From contig OX031062.1 in NCBI GenBank assembly GCA_943736015.1, positions 59,322,962-59,386,961 of the forward strand: a DNA stretch of 64,000 nucleotides, written 5' to 3'. Below the pieces are notes generated by a model that saw only the letters and a list, made by a program, of their open reading frames with translations, searched no databases and was not told the DNA's origin. The stretch is from Tridacna crocea. Lineage: Eukaryota; Mollusca; Bivalvia; Cardiida; Cardiidae. A program made the translations under genes and the position numbers. The stretch's first letter is position 1. Each line of letters begins with the position of its first letter. Shown piece by piece: positions 11,233-21,727 of this stretch.

Positions 11233-11461
11233 TTAACTCATTACCACACGAGAAAAGTTTAGACTGGTCCAAATTGAAAGCATTTGCAGACAACAAAATA
11301 GAGGTGACTGAAAAATTGAAATTTGTTCTGGGAAGGGTAGAAAACACTGTGGGAAAAGGAGAAAATGCTGGTTACCAGCATTTTCTCCTTTTCCCACAGT
11401 GTTTTCTAAAGGCTTCTTTCTCAGGGGCATCAAAAGTAGGGATTGTGTGCTAATGGGTTAA
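11233..11461 (-). mobile_element. TTAA foldback MITE A
   Basis: Complete. The stem has the paired variant CACTGTGGG / CCCACAGTG, both arms changed together. Confidence 0.9.
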
Positions 11462-11670
11462 GAGGCACTCCTATTGCACAGTCAGATTTCTGAGATAGAC
11501 TACAAAATTCTGAATCAATTTCAAGGTAATAGTGACCAGTGGCAATATAAAACACATGAAAATGATGTATGGTCACATATTAATATCTTTGAATGCCTTG
11601 ACTTTCCCTTTATGAAGTTCAAAGGTTTTCTAAGGTCAAAGGTTCAATTCTTCATCTAATTTAAATATAA

Positions 11671-13408
11671 ACAAGCGATTTCATTGAAATGATATCCCCC
11701 GCCGAAAAAGACCTTTTTTGATACAAATGTATAAGAGGTATTGTGTTTTGGATGTACATGTGGCCTTTTTGTTATTGGTCCATGATGAAATTATAAATTA
11801 AGCTCCCTTGTTCCATGGCACAAGATTTCATTACATAAAAAAATATAAAAGAGGTCCATAACAGGATTACACATTAAGTATCCTTTTTGCAGAACTTGGC
11901 ATTTCATAAAATGAAAACAAATAAAGGAAATATCCATAAAACCCCCTTTTTCCATGACATGTCATATCATATATGTGGGAAAAAAAAACATGTCAAAGGA
12001 CTATCCAATGGAAAACATGCATGAAGTTTCATCAATTTTTGTCAAAGACTTTAGAAGATATCCCTCTCACAATATAAGCCGCCACACAGCTGCGATTTCA
12101 AGCAGGTAGCTAGAGACTAAAGTGTTGAAATTTGTAGCACCTGCCTGGGTAGCTGAATGGATTACTTGTGATCTAAAAGGTTTACAAACAGACTGATGCA
12201 TGGAGAGACAAATGCACAATTGATTCATTGGTCACTGGCTTTGATCAAGCAATGAAAATATGAAGTTCTATGAAAATATGTGCAAAAGTTGGAGATACAC
12301 AGATAAAAAATTAAATTTGACATGAAGTCCCCTTTTTCCATGATACAGTGATAAATTGCAAAACGCTGGCAACATGTGCTAGGTTACATGATCTGTGAAA
12401 AACTCATCCAAATCTGTTGAGATATGTCCGGTAATTGAAGAGATTCTGGTGAAAAAAAAAAATGAAATTATAACATGAAGCTCCCTTATTCCATGATGCA
12501 GCTACAAATCCCAAAACCTTGACAATATGCCATAGGTCACATGATCATGTGGAAATTCCATCCAAATCTACCATGAAATGTGGGAGGCGTTGTGTTAGGT
12601 CACATGATAATGTGAAAATTCCATTCAAATCTGCCAAGAAATGTTGGAGGAGTTGCCTTCACAAGAAATAGAATGAAAATAAAACATGAAGCCCCCTTTT
12701 TTCGTGATGCAGCTACAAATCGCAAAACCTTGAGAATATGCGATAGGTCAGATGATGAGAAACATTCTGTGAAATTTTTTTTCAAATCTGTCAAGAAATA
12801 TGGGACGAATTGCATTCACAAGAAATAAAATGAAATAAAACATGAAGCCCCCTTTTTTCATGACGCAGCTAAAAATCACAAAATGTTGACAATATGCAAT
12901 AGGTCACATGACAAGAAATATTCTGTCAAAATTCTATTCAATTCCGTCCAGAAATGTGGAAGGAGTAGCCTTCACAAGAAATGGAATGAAATATAGCATG
13001 AAACCCCCTTTTTCCATGACACCTTATTTACAAAAACAAGGGCAAATAATTGTGGTGTTGCACAGTCAATGTAGGTGAAACTTTTTTTACTGCATTTCCT
13101 AATGGAGATTGACAGATGTGACAAGTTCAATGCAAAAACTTTGTATAGTTTTGAAGACAAGACTCCAAACATTAAAAGTGTACTTAAGTGCAACTTAAGT
13201 GAAACTTAAAATCGCTCTCAGTCGGCCATTTTGCATCAAATCAAAAAAACAAAAAAGTGTCTCGGGAGAATGGGTCATTGTACATGTATATAAAGTTTCA
13301 CGAAATTCCGTCCAATGGTATTGGGAGATATTTGCCGTGACAGATGCACAGACGGAAGGACGGACGGACAACGCTAAAACTATATCCCTCCGCCTACGGC
13401 GGGGGATA
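11671..13408 (+). mobile_element. pearl-like element with degenerate ~155-bp core
   Basis: Left end ACAAGCG is followed by hairpin ATTTCA-tt-GAAAT and TATCCCCCGCCG. The core has imperfect tandem units marked by CATGAAGCCCCCTTTTTCC at ~12321, 12474, 12685, 12841 and 12998, spaced 153-157 bp with one 211-bp step. A GACGGA-rich microsatellite (13350-13370) precedes hairpin CCGCC-tac-GGCGG and CGGCGGGGGATA, the inverse of the left end. Same plan as the 6812 element, unrelated core sequence. Confidence 0.72.
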
Positions 13409-14873
13409 ATTAGCTCTTTCTCATGAATATGAGATATTTTGTAATCAATGAAGTTCTCTTGGTCCCTTCTTTCTTTAAATATAATGTAAACAATTTCTTT
13501 TTAGAGAACTTTTTCAGATTGAGTCTTTCACCCTTTTAAAGCCCCTGTAAAGTCCAAAAACAGGTAATTTCCAGTTTATTTCTCGTAATATTATAAGGGA
13601 TAACCCATCACAAAACATGTATAAGATGGGAGAAAACCAGAACACGTCAGTTACTGGATTGTTTACCATGATATACATGATTGTGCGAAAATGCATGATC
13701 CGTCGATTTCAGGGTTGCTCTGGATTCGGACAATCTCTGTTATCGTTAGTGTATATTTGAACTTGGTCTTCAAGAAAGTCATGTGATAACATTGCATCAC
13801 ATTTTTTAGTGCTGTGACATAGTCATCTTTGCGAGCCAAGTTTATGATCATTACGTGGATCTTACCTTGGCTGATTGAGCCCAATTTCGAGATTCCTGCG
13901 ATGCGCCCTCTATTGGATGCTGGTTATTACCCCCCTTTACATCATATTTCTAAAAGCCAATGAAATATAGTTTTACAAACTGCTTACGAATACACATGAT
14001 GCGATAGCAGACATCTACATGGGTTTCCATGTTTACCTTCTATTCGAAAGGTAACGACCTTGTTCTATTTTTATCAAAGATGAAATGCTACGAGCAATTT
14101 CATTCGTTGCAGTTAGAGCTGGCTGCATCCAATGAAAAAGCATATCGGGGGAAGGTAAAACTCAAGCTCAATCTGCCAAGGGTAGAGTAGCGTAGTAAAT
14201 CGTCAGCCTTGGCTTGCGAAGATGTATCATAGTACACAGGACTGTAATAACTGTTTACAAATCCAATACTTAACAAAATGTCACTGGAGAGTAAGATTGC
14301 CCATTCCTAACCTGTTTTCTTATTTCGATGTGGTAAACCCTTCCTGTCTTGATGATATACATTTTAATAATTAGCAAAGTCACTCATATTGAATTAAATC
14401 TACCCAAAGCATAAAATAAAAAAATAAGATTTTTGTCTGCAATTGTATCCCTGGTTTCTCATTAGGCCGATTTGAAACCAATCTTTATTTCGAGTGGAGA
14501 CCAACATGTTTTATGTTCTGTTTCAAAATTTGACTTCCATGAATACCCTCAATTTACTTATACAATAATAGAACGGCCGTTTTGTCCCCTTTAATATGAG
14601 CAGACAAGTGGATTTTTTGGACCCTGATAATTATATCTACTGCCACTTACTCTTATTTCCTGAAAGCACACTGAGCACAATAAACTAGTAATAGAAGAAT
14701 AATTGTCAACTTAAGCTATAAAGATTCTGGGCAGTTTTAAATCCATGTATGCATTTATCATCAACTGAATCCAACAATTACAATTAGTCCATAATCTGCA
14801 AGGATGTTAATTATTGTGCATTCAGTATTGAGTCAGCCTATTTGAGTCCTTCTGTCAGACACATTAACCCATT
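13409..14873. repeat. region with arm 1 of an inverted repeat pair
   Basis: No exon recognised. 13805-14095 (AGCCAATGAAATATAG, GGGTTTCCATGTTTACC, ATCAAAGATGAAATGC) recurs inverted at 15108-15385. A related fragment lies at 14150-14232 (CCTTGGCTTGCGAAGATGT). TTTTAAAGCCCCTG at ~13537 and TCCCCTTTAAT at ~14587 may be remains of a TTAA-type element. Confidence 0.5.
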
Positions 14874-15091
14874 ACCACAAAATCCCAACTTTTGACACCC
14901 CTGAGAAACAAGCCTTTTGAAAATACTGTGGGAAAAGGAGAAAATGCTGGTAACCAGCATTTTCTCCTTTTCCCACCATGTTTTTTAACTTTCCCAGAAC
15001 AATTTCAATTTTTCAGTGACCCTTATTTTGTCGTCTGCAAATGCTTTCAATTTGAACCAGTCTGAAATTTTGTTGTGTGGTAAAGAGTGAA
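14874..15091 (+). mobile_element. TTAA foldback MITE A
   Basis: Left TTAA intact; the right one is mutated to TGAA. The right stem has CCCACCATG (unpaired). Confidence 0.85.
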
Positions 15092-15107
15092 CTCTTTACT
15101 AAATCGC

Positions 15108-15385
15108 TGGTAGCATTTCATCTTTGATAAAAATAGAACAATGTAGCTACCTTACGAATAGAAGGTAAACATGGAAACCCACATGGATGTCTGCTTATAG
15201 CTTCATGTTTTTTTGTAAGCGGTTTGTAAAACGATATTACATTGGCTTTTAGAAATATTATGTAAAGGGGGCTAATAACCAGCATCCAATAGAGGGCGCA
15301 TTGCAGGAATCTCAAAATCGGGCTCAATCCACCAAGGTAAGATCCACGTAGTGATCGTAACTTTGGCTCGCGAAGATGTGACCCC
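15108..15385 (-). repeat. arm 2 of inverted repeat pair
   Basis: Reverse-complement partner of 13805-14095, ~1 kb away, with many point differences. It is probably a second copy of an uncharacterised interspersed repeat. Confidence 0.65.
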
Positions 15386-15923
15386 TTGGAAAAGCTACTT
15401 TTTGTGTTGTCAGTGACAGCAACATGACACACCTTTATCAAATAATCTGATGGTTTGACAGCAGCCACTTGACGGAAATTTTTCAAAACATTATGTGAAA
15501 AGTAGGAAATGCTGGTAACCAACAATTTCATTTTTTCCTCAAACAGCTGAAACAAGTTTTAAATTGATTACTAGATTACTTAGATCAAAGTTTAGCCAAT
15601 AACTTCTGTTTCAACATCAGACGTACAGTCTTTTTCTTTTCCATACACATTAATTCTATAGTATTGTAAAGGGCCAAAAGGACTGAAAAAAATTTCATGC
15701 ATCAATTTCCTTTATTAATTTTCCAGACATAACTTGATAAAGGGTCATCTCATTTTACCAAGGCCATAAAACTGCCAATGGCAAATCAGACAGTCTGACA
15801 AATTTGCATAATAAGACACAGGACTGGGACCACAGCCTCAGCAACACTTCAATGTCATTTTCATAATGCAAAAGAGGGCAACCAAACAGAATACCATAAT
15901 CCTTCCCTCACAGCTTGTGAGAG
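15386..15923. other. intergenic with MITE fragment
   Basis: 15480-15545 is a decayed hairpin (AACATTATGTGAAAAG … AACAATTTCATTTTTTCC). The rest is unrecognised. Confidence 0.35.
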
Positions 15924-17117
15924 TTAACTCTTTACCAAATGACAAAAATTTGGACTACCGTAATTTGCGTATATTTTGGGACACCCAAAGAATTGGGACA
16001 CCATCAAAAATCACGAAAATAATTATTTTTCATGACCCAAAGATTTGGGACATACTAAAAATTGCAAAGCAAGATCGGTAATTTTTTGTTCCAAAGAATT
16101 GGGACAGTGAATATCTTATTTAATTTTCTTTTTTCAATCCGTTGATAGGCCTACCCTTTGCAAATATTTATTTCTCGTAGTTTTATTTTTACGCTCGTAA
16201 CGTCGTAAGCATACTTCCCAACTCTCCCGATTTCAATGGGAATTACCCGATCCAAGACGAAAAACCCGATCACCTGATTGTCTAATGTAAATCCCAATTC
16301 AAAAAGAAATCCGATGTAAGCGTAAAAAGGGTGTGATAAACTTCTATCAAAGATCCGTAACATGTATAACGTGTGTGTACATCAGAAGTTAACAGAGTTG
16401 ACACGCGTGTATTTTACGGTCAATCGAGTTTGTTGTTTATAAATAGAAATCAAGGTACACAGTTTTACCCAAAGTTTATCGATCGAAGATCGACGAACCA
16501 ATCAAATTTGAGAACGGACCGAGCAGACCTACTTGTCAAGAGTGCAGTTAACTCGTTCACTTCACGTACATGTAAGCAGGTAAAATATGTTGTGAATTTT
16601 TTTACAAACGCAAAATAACATCTGTATTGATATCCCAAGATGCAAACAAAAATGAGTGAAAAGTTCATAATCAAGGAAAATCACGAGCTCTTAGCATTCA
16701 AACTGATCGGTGGAATTCCAATCAGTCTAAAAATAGACCAACCTGCAAACCTGACATCAATCACGTTGCAATATTCGACGTGTTAGCGGCGAGTGACTTT
16801 CACTGTGACAGACTGTCTTGTTTGACCATAAGTTTTGGGACAGCTGACAGAATAATTATTTTTTGCAGACCAAAGTATTGGGACACGAAAAAAATTAATT
16901 ATTTTTTGCTGTCCCAAAATATAGGCAAATTACGGTAGTCCAAATTGAAAGTATTTGCAGACGGCAGATTAAACGGGACTCGGAAAGGAAGGGTAGAAAA
17001 CATTGTGGGAAAAGGAGAAAATGCTGGTTACCAGCATTTTCTCCTTTTCCCACAATGTTTTCAAAAACTTTCTTTCTCGGGGTAGTTAAAAGTCGGGATT
17101 GTGCGGTAAAGAGTTAA
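15924..17117 (-). mobile_element. TTAA foldback MITE A split by a TA-flanked transposon
   Basis: 15924-15957 is the left end (TTAACTCTTTACCAAATG … TTTGGACTA). 16938-17117 resumes at GTCCAAATTG and carries a perfect hairpin and right TTAA. Removing 15958-16935 and one TA restores a standard MITE. Confidence 0.88.
15958..16935. mobile_element. non-autonomous TA-TSD (Tc1/mariner-type) element
   Basis: Terminal inverted repeats CCGTAATTTGCGTATATT / AATATAGGCAAATTACGG extend to TTTGGGACA. Flanking TA is at 15956-15957 and 16936-16937. Subterminal AAAGWWTTGGGACA motifs repeat at both ends. The interior (16140-16780) is unlike the ends and carries an 81-codon open frame (16373-16618) with no recognised domain. 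No DDE transposase seen. Confidence 0.82.
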
Positions 17118-17277
17118 ACATTTTCTCTAACAATGCCAAACCCAGTTTCAGCTCCCTTAGAAGACAGTCTAGATCAACATCAGACCAATACTGCATGCAA
17201 ATTAATCTTGAATTCAATCAGTGCTATTCTGTGAAATAGGCTGTAAACTTGCAAAATCCTTCTTTCAGATGCAGTCT

Positions 17278-17510
17278 TTAACTCATTTACAAACGACAAA
17301 ATTTTAGTGTTGTCCAAATCAAAAGTATTTGCAGACAACAAAATAAAAGTGACTGAAATTTTTTAATTTGTTTTGTGAAGGAGAGAAAAAATTGCAGGAA
17401 AAGGAGAAAATGCTGGTTACCAGCATTTTCTCCTTTTCCCACAATGTTTTCAAATTTTAGGCTTCTTTCTCAGGGTCGTGAAAAGTAGGGATCGTATGGT
17501 AATGGTTTAA
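17278..17510 (-). mobile_element. TTAA foldback MITE A
   Basis: Complete. Left stem AAATTGCAGGAAAAGG is decayed, right stem normal. The right TTAA is shared. Confidence 0.83.
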
Positions 17511-17725
17511 CCCTTTGCCAATTTTGCTCAATTTTAGACTGATCCAATTTATAAGCACAGTTATGAAGATGACCATTTTATTGTTCCTGAAACCTTAAAA
17601 CTGTCCTTGCAGTAATTGAAAACATTGTGGGAAAAGGAGAAAATGCTGATTACCAGTATTTTCTCCATTTCACAAATTGTTTTCAAGTCTCTTTCCAGGG
17701 ATTGTGTGGCCTATTTAATAGGAAA
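17507..17725 (-). mobile_element. MITE A, diverged, right end lost
   Basis: Left TTAACCCTTTGCC. Hairpin GCTGATTACCAGTAT is imperfect. Stops at GATTGTGTGGCC. Confidence 0.65.
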
Positions 17726-17743
17726 TGTTTACTGTTTACGATG

Positions 17744-17977
17744 TTAACTCTTTACCACATGATCCCTACTTTTGACGACCCTTAGAAAGAAAGAAGCCTT
17801 TTGAAAACATTGTGGGAAAAGGAGAAAATGCTGGTAACCAGCATTTTCTTCTTTTCCCACTATGTTTTCTACCCTTCACAGAACAAATTTCAAATTTATA
17901 GTCACTTTTATTTTGTTGTCTGCAAATGCTTTCAATTTGGAAAAACCTAAATTTTTTATCTTTTGGTAAAGAGTTAA
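17744..17977 (+). mobile_element. TTAA foldback MITE A
   Basis: Complete. An AGAA duplication (TAGAAAGAAAGAAGCC) is in the left arm, and the right stem has TTTTCTTCTTTTCCC. Confidence 0.87.
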
Positions 17978-17988
17978 ATTATTATTCT

Positions 17989-18355
17989 AACATGACACGC
18001 GACTTTGGCTCTATAAACACAGTGCAAGGAAAACGTGGTAAAATCTGCAACAATCCATGTGGAGTGACGTCATTCAATGAGTGGGTCATTCAATGGAACA
18101 TAATCTTCATCCGCGTTTTTACTCCAAGTTTGAACTTGTTTTCATTTCACTAAGAATTGGTCATGTTAGAACCGAAAAAATCTTCTTTCTATCGTGGTAT
18201 ATCGTTCAATAAACCACGTTGTGAGTTATGAGGCGCAATGAATAACCCACTCGGGCTCTTGCCCTCGTGGATTATTTATTCCGCCTCATAACTCACAACT
18301 GTGGTTTATTGAACGATATACCACGATAGAAAGAAGATTATTTCTTAAATAATAT
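17989..18355. mobile_element. palindromic TA-flanked element, partial copy
   Basis: The left end (TA)ACATGACACGCGACTTTGG matches the element at 39664. The right part is a near-perfect inverted repeat (CTTTCTATCGTGGTATATCG against its complement at ~18310-18335) around GTGAGTTATGAGGCGC. It contains TGACGTCA at ~18065. The right terminus is missing. Confidence 0.65.
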
Positions 18356-18664
18356 TACTGACTACTATTTCATAATACAGAATAAACCAAGGAGATAAAG
18401 TGTGACCATATTGCATCATTTGGAATGCACAGACATAAACCAGAACCAATCAAGGCATGCAACATAAATATACACGTCAGATTACACTATCTAGACTTGA
18501 CAATATAAAGAACCTGAAAAACATGTTTTATGAGAAGCAATTTGTTTCCTTTCTGCAAATGTAGGCATATCAATAGCACATTTCGAAGTGAAAGTGTCTT
18601 TAGGATATTGTGCATGTATTAACAATTTTAACCTTACAATCTCTGAGCCAATCTGAGTAAAAGC
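18356..18664. other. unique intergenic
   Basis: Nothing recognised. Confidence 0.35.
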
Positions 18665-18815
18665 TACCAGGAAGTCATTATAGAATTCAAAGCTTTTGCA
18701 GACTACAAACTGAATGTGACTTAAATAAACATTGTTGGAAAAGGAGAAAATCCTTTTCCAACAATGCTTTCAACTCTAGGGTCGTCAAAAGTCGGCATTG
18801 TCTGGGAAAGAGTTA
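18665..18815 (-). mobile_element. MITE A with collapsed hairpin
   Basis: The stem is CATTGTTGGAAAAGGAG directly followed by AAAATCCTTTTCCAACAATG. The tip with GCTGGT is deleted, yet the remaining arms, including the GTTGG/CCAAC variant, still pair perfectly. Confidence 0.72.
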
Positions 18816-19487
18816 GGATTGGAACTGCGTTTAAGTTGATGATGAATATACAACAAATCATTGCTAATTAACAATATTATAAAATTTATCTATTGGATTT
18901 ATTCATCCGATTCATTTTGCATAGTTTGCATACTCTCAAGTCACCATAAACAGCTGCACATATTATTTCAGAGCTTGAATCAGTTACAATAAAATTTTAC
19001 CATACAAGTTTCAATGTGGATAACTCAACTTTTTTATCATACATTAGAGCTTAGTCTTCTGTACAACAGAAGTTAATGAGAAAGGTTCATCATCAGTTCT
19101 CATAAAATGACATCATGTACACAGTTTGAGCAAAAATGAAGCCAGGAGAGAAGAATATTTATAGCCGTTATACAATAAACATTTCCATATTTTATCTCCT
19201 TACCAGGTTATTGTAAATGGCCACTTCAAGTGAAAAATACCACAGATGTTAGGAAAATTGTGAACTTATCAGAATATTGAGTTGTCACACATTAGGCCTT
19301 TAATTACAAGTAAATTTGAAATTTTTGCAGGATTCACGCAACTGCTTTGCCAAGATGCAACACTGTAACAGAAAATCAGCAGCTTTCTTCCAACCCTTAC
19401 GATTGTGGTACTAGGGCACCAGGGTCCTGGTTTTGGGTCAATTGTACTGCTCTTTGTAACACCTTAAATTAATGTACTGTGCATAAG
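18816..19487. other. unique intergenic
   Basis: AT-rich; no repeat family or exon recognised. Confidence 0.4.
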
Positions 19488-19708
19488 TTGACTTCTTACT
19501 AGATGACAAAATTTAAGTCTTGTCCAAATTGAAAGCATTTGCAGACAATGTGGCTTAAATGATGCAATTTATTTTTGATAAGTAAGAAAATATTGTGGGA
19601 AGAGGAGAAAATGCTGATTATCAGCATTTTCTCCTTTTCCCACAATTTTTTTCAAAAGGCTTCTTTACCCGGATCATTCAAAGTCTGCATTGTTTGGTAA
19701 AAAGTTAA
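19488..19708 (-). mobile_element. TTAA foldback MITE A, diverged
   Basis: The left TTAA is mutated to TTGA. Centre GCTGATTATCAGC is a paired variant of GCTGGTTACCAGC. Right TTAA intact. Confidence 0.78.
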
Positions 19709-19968
19709 GAAAACAATATACATAGCAATTTAGATGCCTATCAGTCAGGCTACTCTCACTGATAGATTTCTTTCCTCAGACTTCTGACAGATCCCTATCA
19801 CAACTAATAGTTCTGTCATAATGATTACTTTTAGGAAAATAAATGAGTCCAAAGCTACATGTGTCAGATTCCTGAATAATCAATAATGAGTTTTTACCCT
19901 CAAGGTCATGACTGAGTTATTCCACTTCAGCAAAAAAAATTCTAAACAGAGTTCTTGGCATTCATTGT

Positions 19969-20198
19969 TTAACCCATTACCACACAATCCCTACTTTTGA
20001 TGCCCCTGAGAAAGAAGCCTTTAGAAAACATTGTGGGAAAAGGAGAAAATGCTGGTAACCAGCATTTTCTCCTTTTCCCACAATGTTTTCTACCCTTCAC
20101 AAAAAAAAAAATCAAATTTTCTGTCACTTTTATTTTGTCGTCTGCAAACGCTTTCAATTTGGACCAGTCTAAAATTTTCTCATGTGGTAAAGAGTTAA
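19969..20198 (+). mobile_element. TTAA foldback MITE A
   Basis: Complete with a perfect hairpin and an A-rich expansion (AAAAAAAAAA) just right of it. Confidence 0.9.
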
Positions 20199-20219
20199 GA
20201 AACAGACAGACTTTTCTGA

Positions 20220-20480
20220 ATAGTGTCTATAACACAACTTTCAACCTTTCTTCAGTTACATTGCGGCATCTATGCACCTATCAATAACTTGCTGGAGTTT
20301 CTTTTACCAGTATTTCCTAAAATATTCTTCCAAAGCCACTGGCTGCTCTCAAGCATAACTATTATTGAAACTACAAGTCTAGCCGAAAGGAATGAATTCT
20401 GTCCCAAATGGCTATCATCAATCCTCAGAAAGAAAATGGTCATGCTGGGTATTCAAACAAAAGTCCCCCTAATCTCCAGC
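20220..20480 (-). mobile_element. diverged SINE (type B)
   Basis: The reverse complement aligns with the SINE at 42532: TCTTTCTGAGGATTGATG, AGCCAGTGGCTTTGG and the ACTGGTAAAAGAAACTCC core. Head and tail are degraded. Confidence 0.65.
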
Positions 20481-20576
20481 CTTCAGTATGTTACAACACC
20501 AAGCTGTAACAGTTGATCATATAAGACAGCAACAAAAATTGGAGAAACTTGTATAATTATCTAGAATGTGTAGTCT

Positions 20577-20831
20577 GTGCTTATTCCAAGACCAGTATCT
20601 GAATCTATCAGTCACTGTAACTATGGTTTTTGGAAGGCGAGATTTTCATTCTCGCCTTCATATGTCAACGCTCTGCAGCTTGCTGAAAATGCCTCTGAGC
20701 AGCATTATCAAAACGCCTTTCAAATAGTTCGATACTTCTCGAGTACATTAGAACAAAATAATGTCGAGACCATTGTAAATTTAATCAGAACAGCAAGAAG
20801 AAACTTCAAGTTTCTAGAAGGAATGAAATAG
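20577..20831 (+). CDS. short open frame, unrecognised
   Basis: 84 codons, ATG to TAG, between a SINE and unique DNA. The C-terminal ~55 residues (from SYVNALQLAENASEQ to RRNFKFLEGMK) are helical in composition and rich in polar residues, unlike the MITE-derived frames here. I know no family. There is no visible splice context. It could be an exon remnant or chance. Confidence 0.15.
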   Translation: MLIPRPVSESISHCNYGFWKARFSFSPSYVNALQLAENASEQHYQNAFQIVRYFSSTLEQNNVETIVNLIRTARRNFKFLEGMK

Positions 20832-21547
20832 AATTCGTAAAAAGCATCGTTTTTGACAAATGCAAAATACTTTGGATCAGTTCATTGATAAAATCACGTT
20901 GCTACAGCAACAAATAAACCATAGCTATTATAAGCCAATCGAAAGCTACTAACATGACGTCATTCGGACCTACTTCCACTTCACAACGCATAAACAACTA
21001 ACCAGTGGGATCGTACATGTAAATTTACTATCCCAGAACTAACCTATCGGATAGCTTTTTTGAATGACGTACCGCTGATAGATCCCATTCCTCTGTTGGA
21101 AACCTTATTCTGTCTTTGTGAGAAGTAAAATTTCAATGAAATAAATTCCTTTGAATCATCAAGTGATTAATGCTCTGGTCTTTCACATGCCTACATTATT
21201 GAGCAGATGCTACACGATCATCTTATGATAAATACCAGTATTTGTAACATTCAAACTGATGGCTTACAGTAAATACTGTTTTTTTTTGCTATCGAATTTC
21301 TTCACTTGAAGACATTTGGAGAAAAAAAAGTGATACCAGTAACAAAATTTTCTCTAAAAGTTCTAAAACATCCAATTAACCCTGAGGACATAAAAGTTCA
21401 TCATCTAGATCTATCTAAGAAAGAAAATGTGATTTTGTTCCTGATGGATTTTTTGCTGACAACCAGCATTGCTGACAGTAAGAAGTCGATATGTAAATCA
21501 GCAATAATTATCACAGAAGCTGAGGAAACTAGCAAGACAGTGTAAAA
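20832..21547. other. intergenic
   Basis: Contains TGACGTCA at ~20955. The 79-codon frame at 21306-21545 shows a weak MITE-like beginning (GACATTTGGAGAAAAAAAAG) and is not called. Confidence 0.35.
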
Positions 21548-21727
21548 TTAACTCATTACAAAACGTCAAGTGGCTAAAAATTTTAAATTTATTTTGTGAA
21601 GGATAGAAAACATGATGGAAAAAGGAGAAAATGCTGGTTACCAGCATTTTCTCCTTTTCCCACAATGTTTTCTATAGGCTTCTTTCTCAGGGGCGTCAAA
21701 AGTAGAGATTGTGTGGTACTGGCTTAA
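21548..21727 (-). mobile_element. TTAA foldback MITE A with left-arm deletion
   Basis: Both TTAA present. About 50 bp of the left arm (the GACTGGTCC … TTTGCAGACG block) is missing. The right TTAA is shared with the interrupted copy that follows. Confidence 0.83.
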
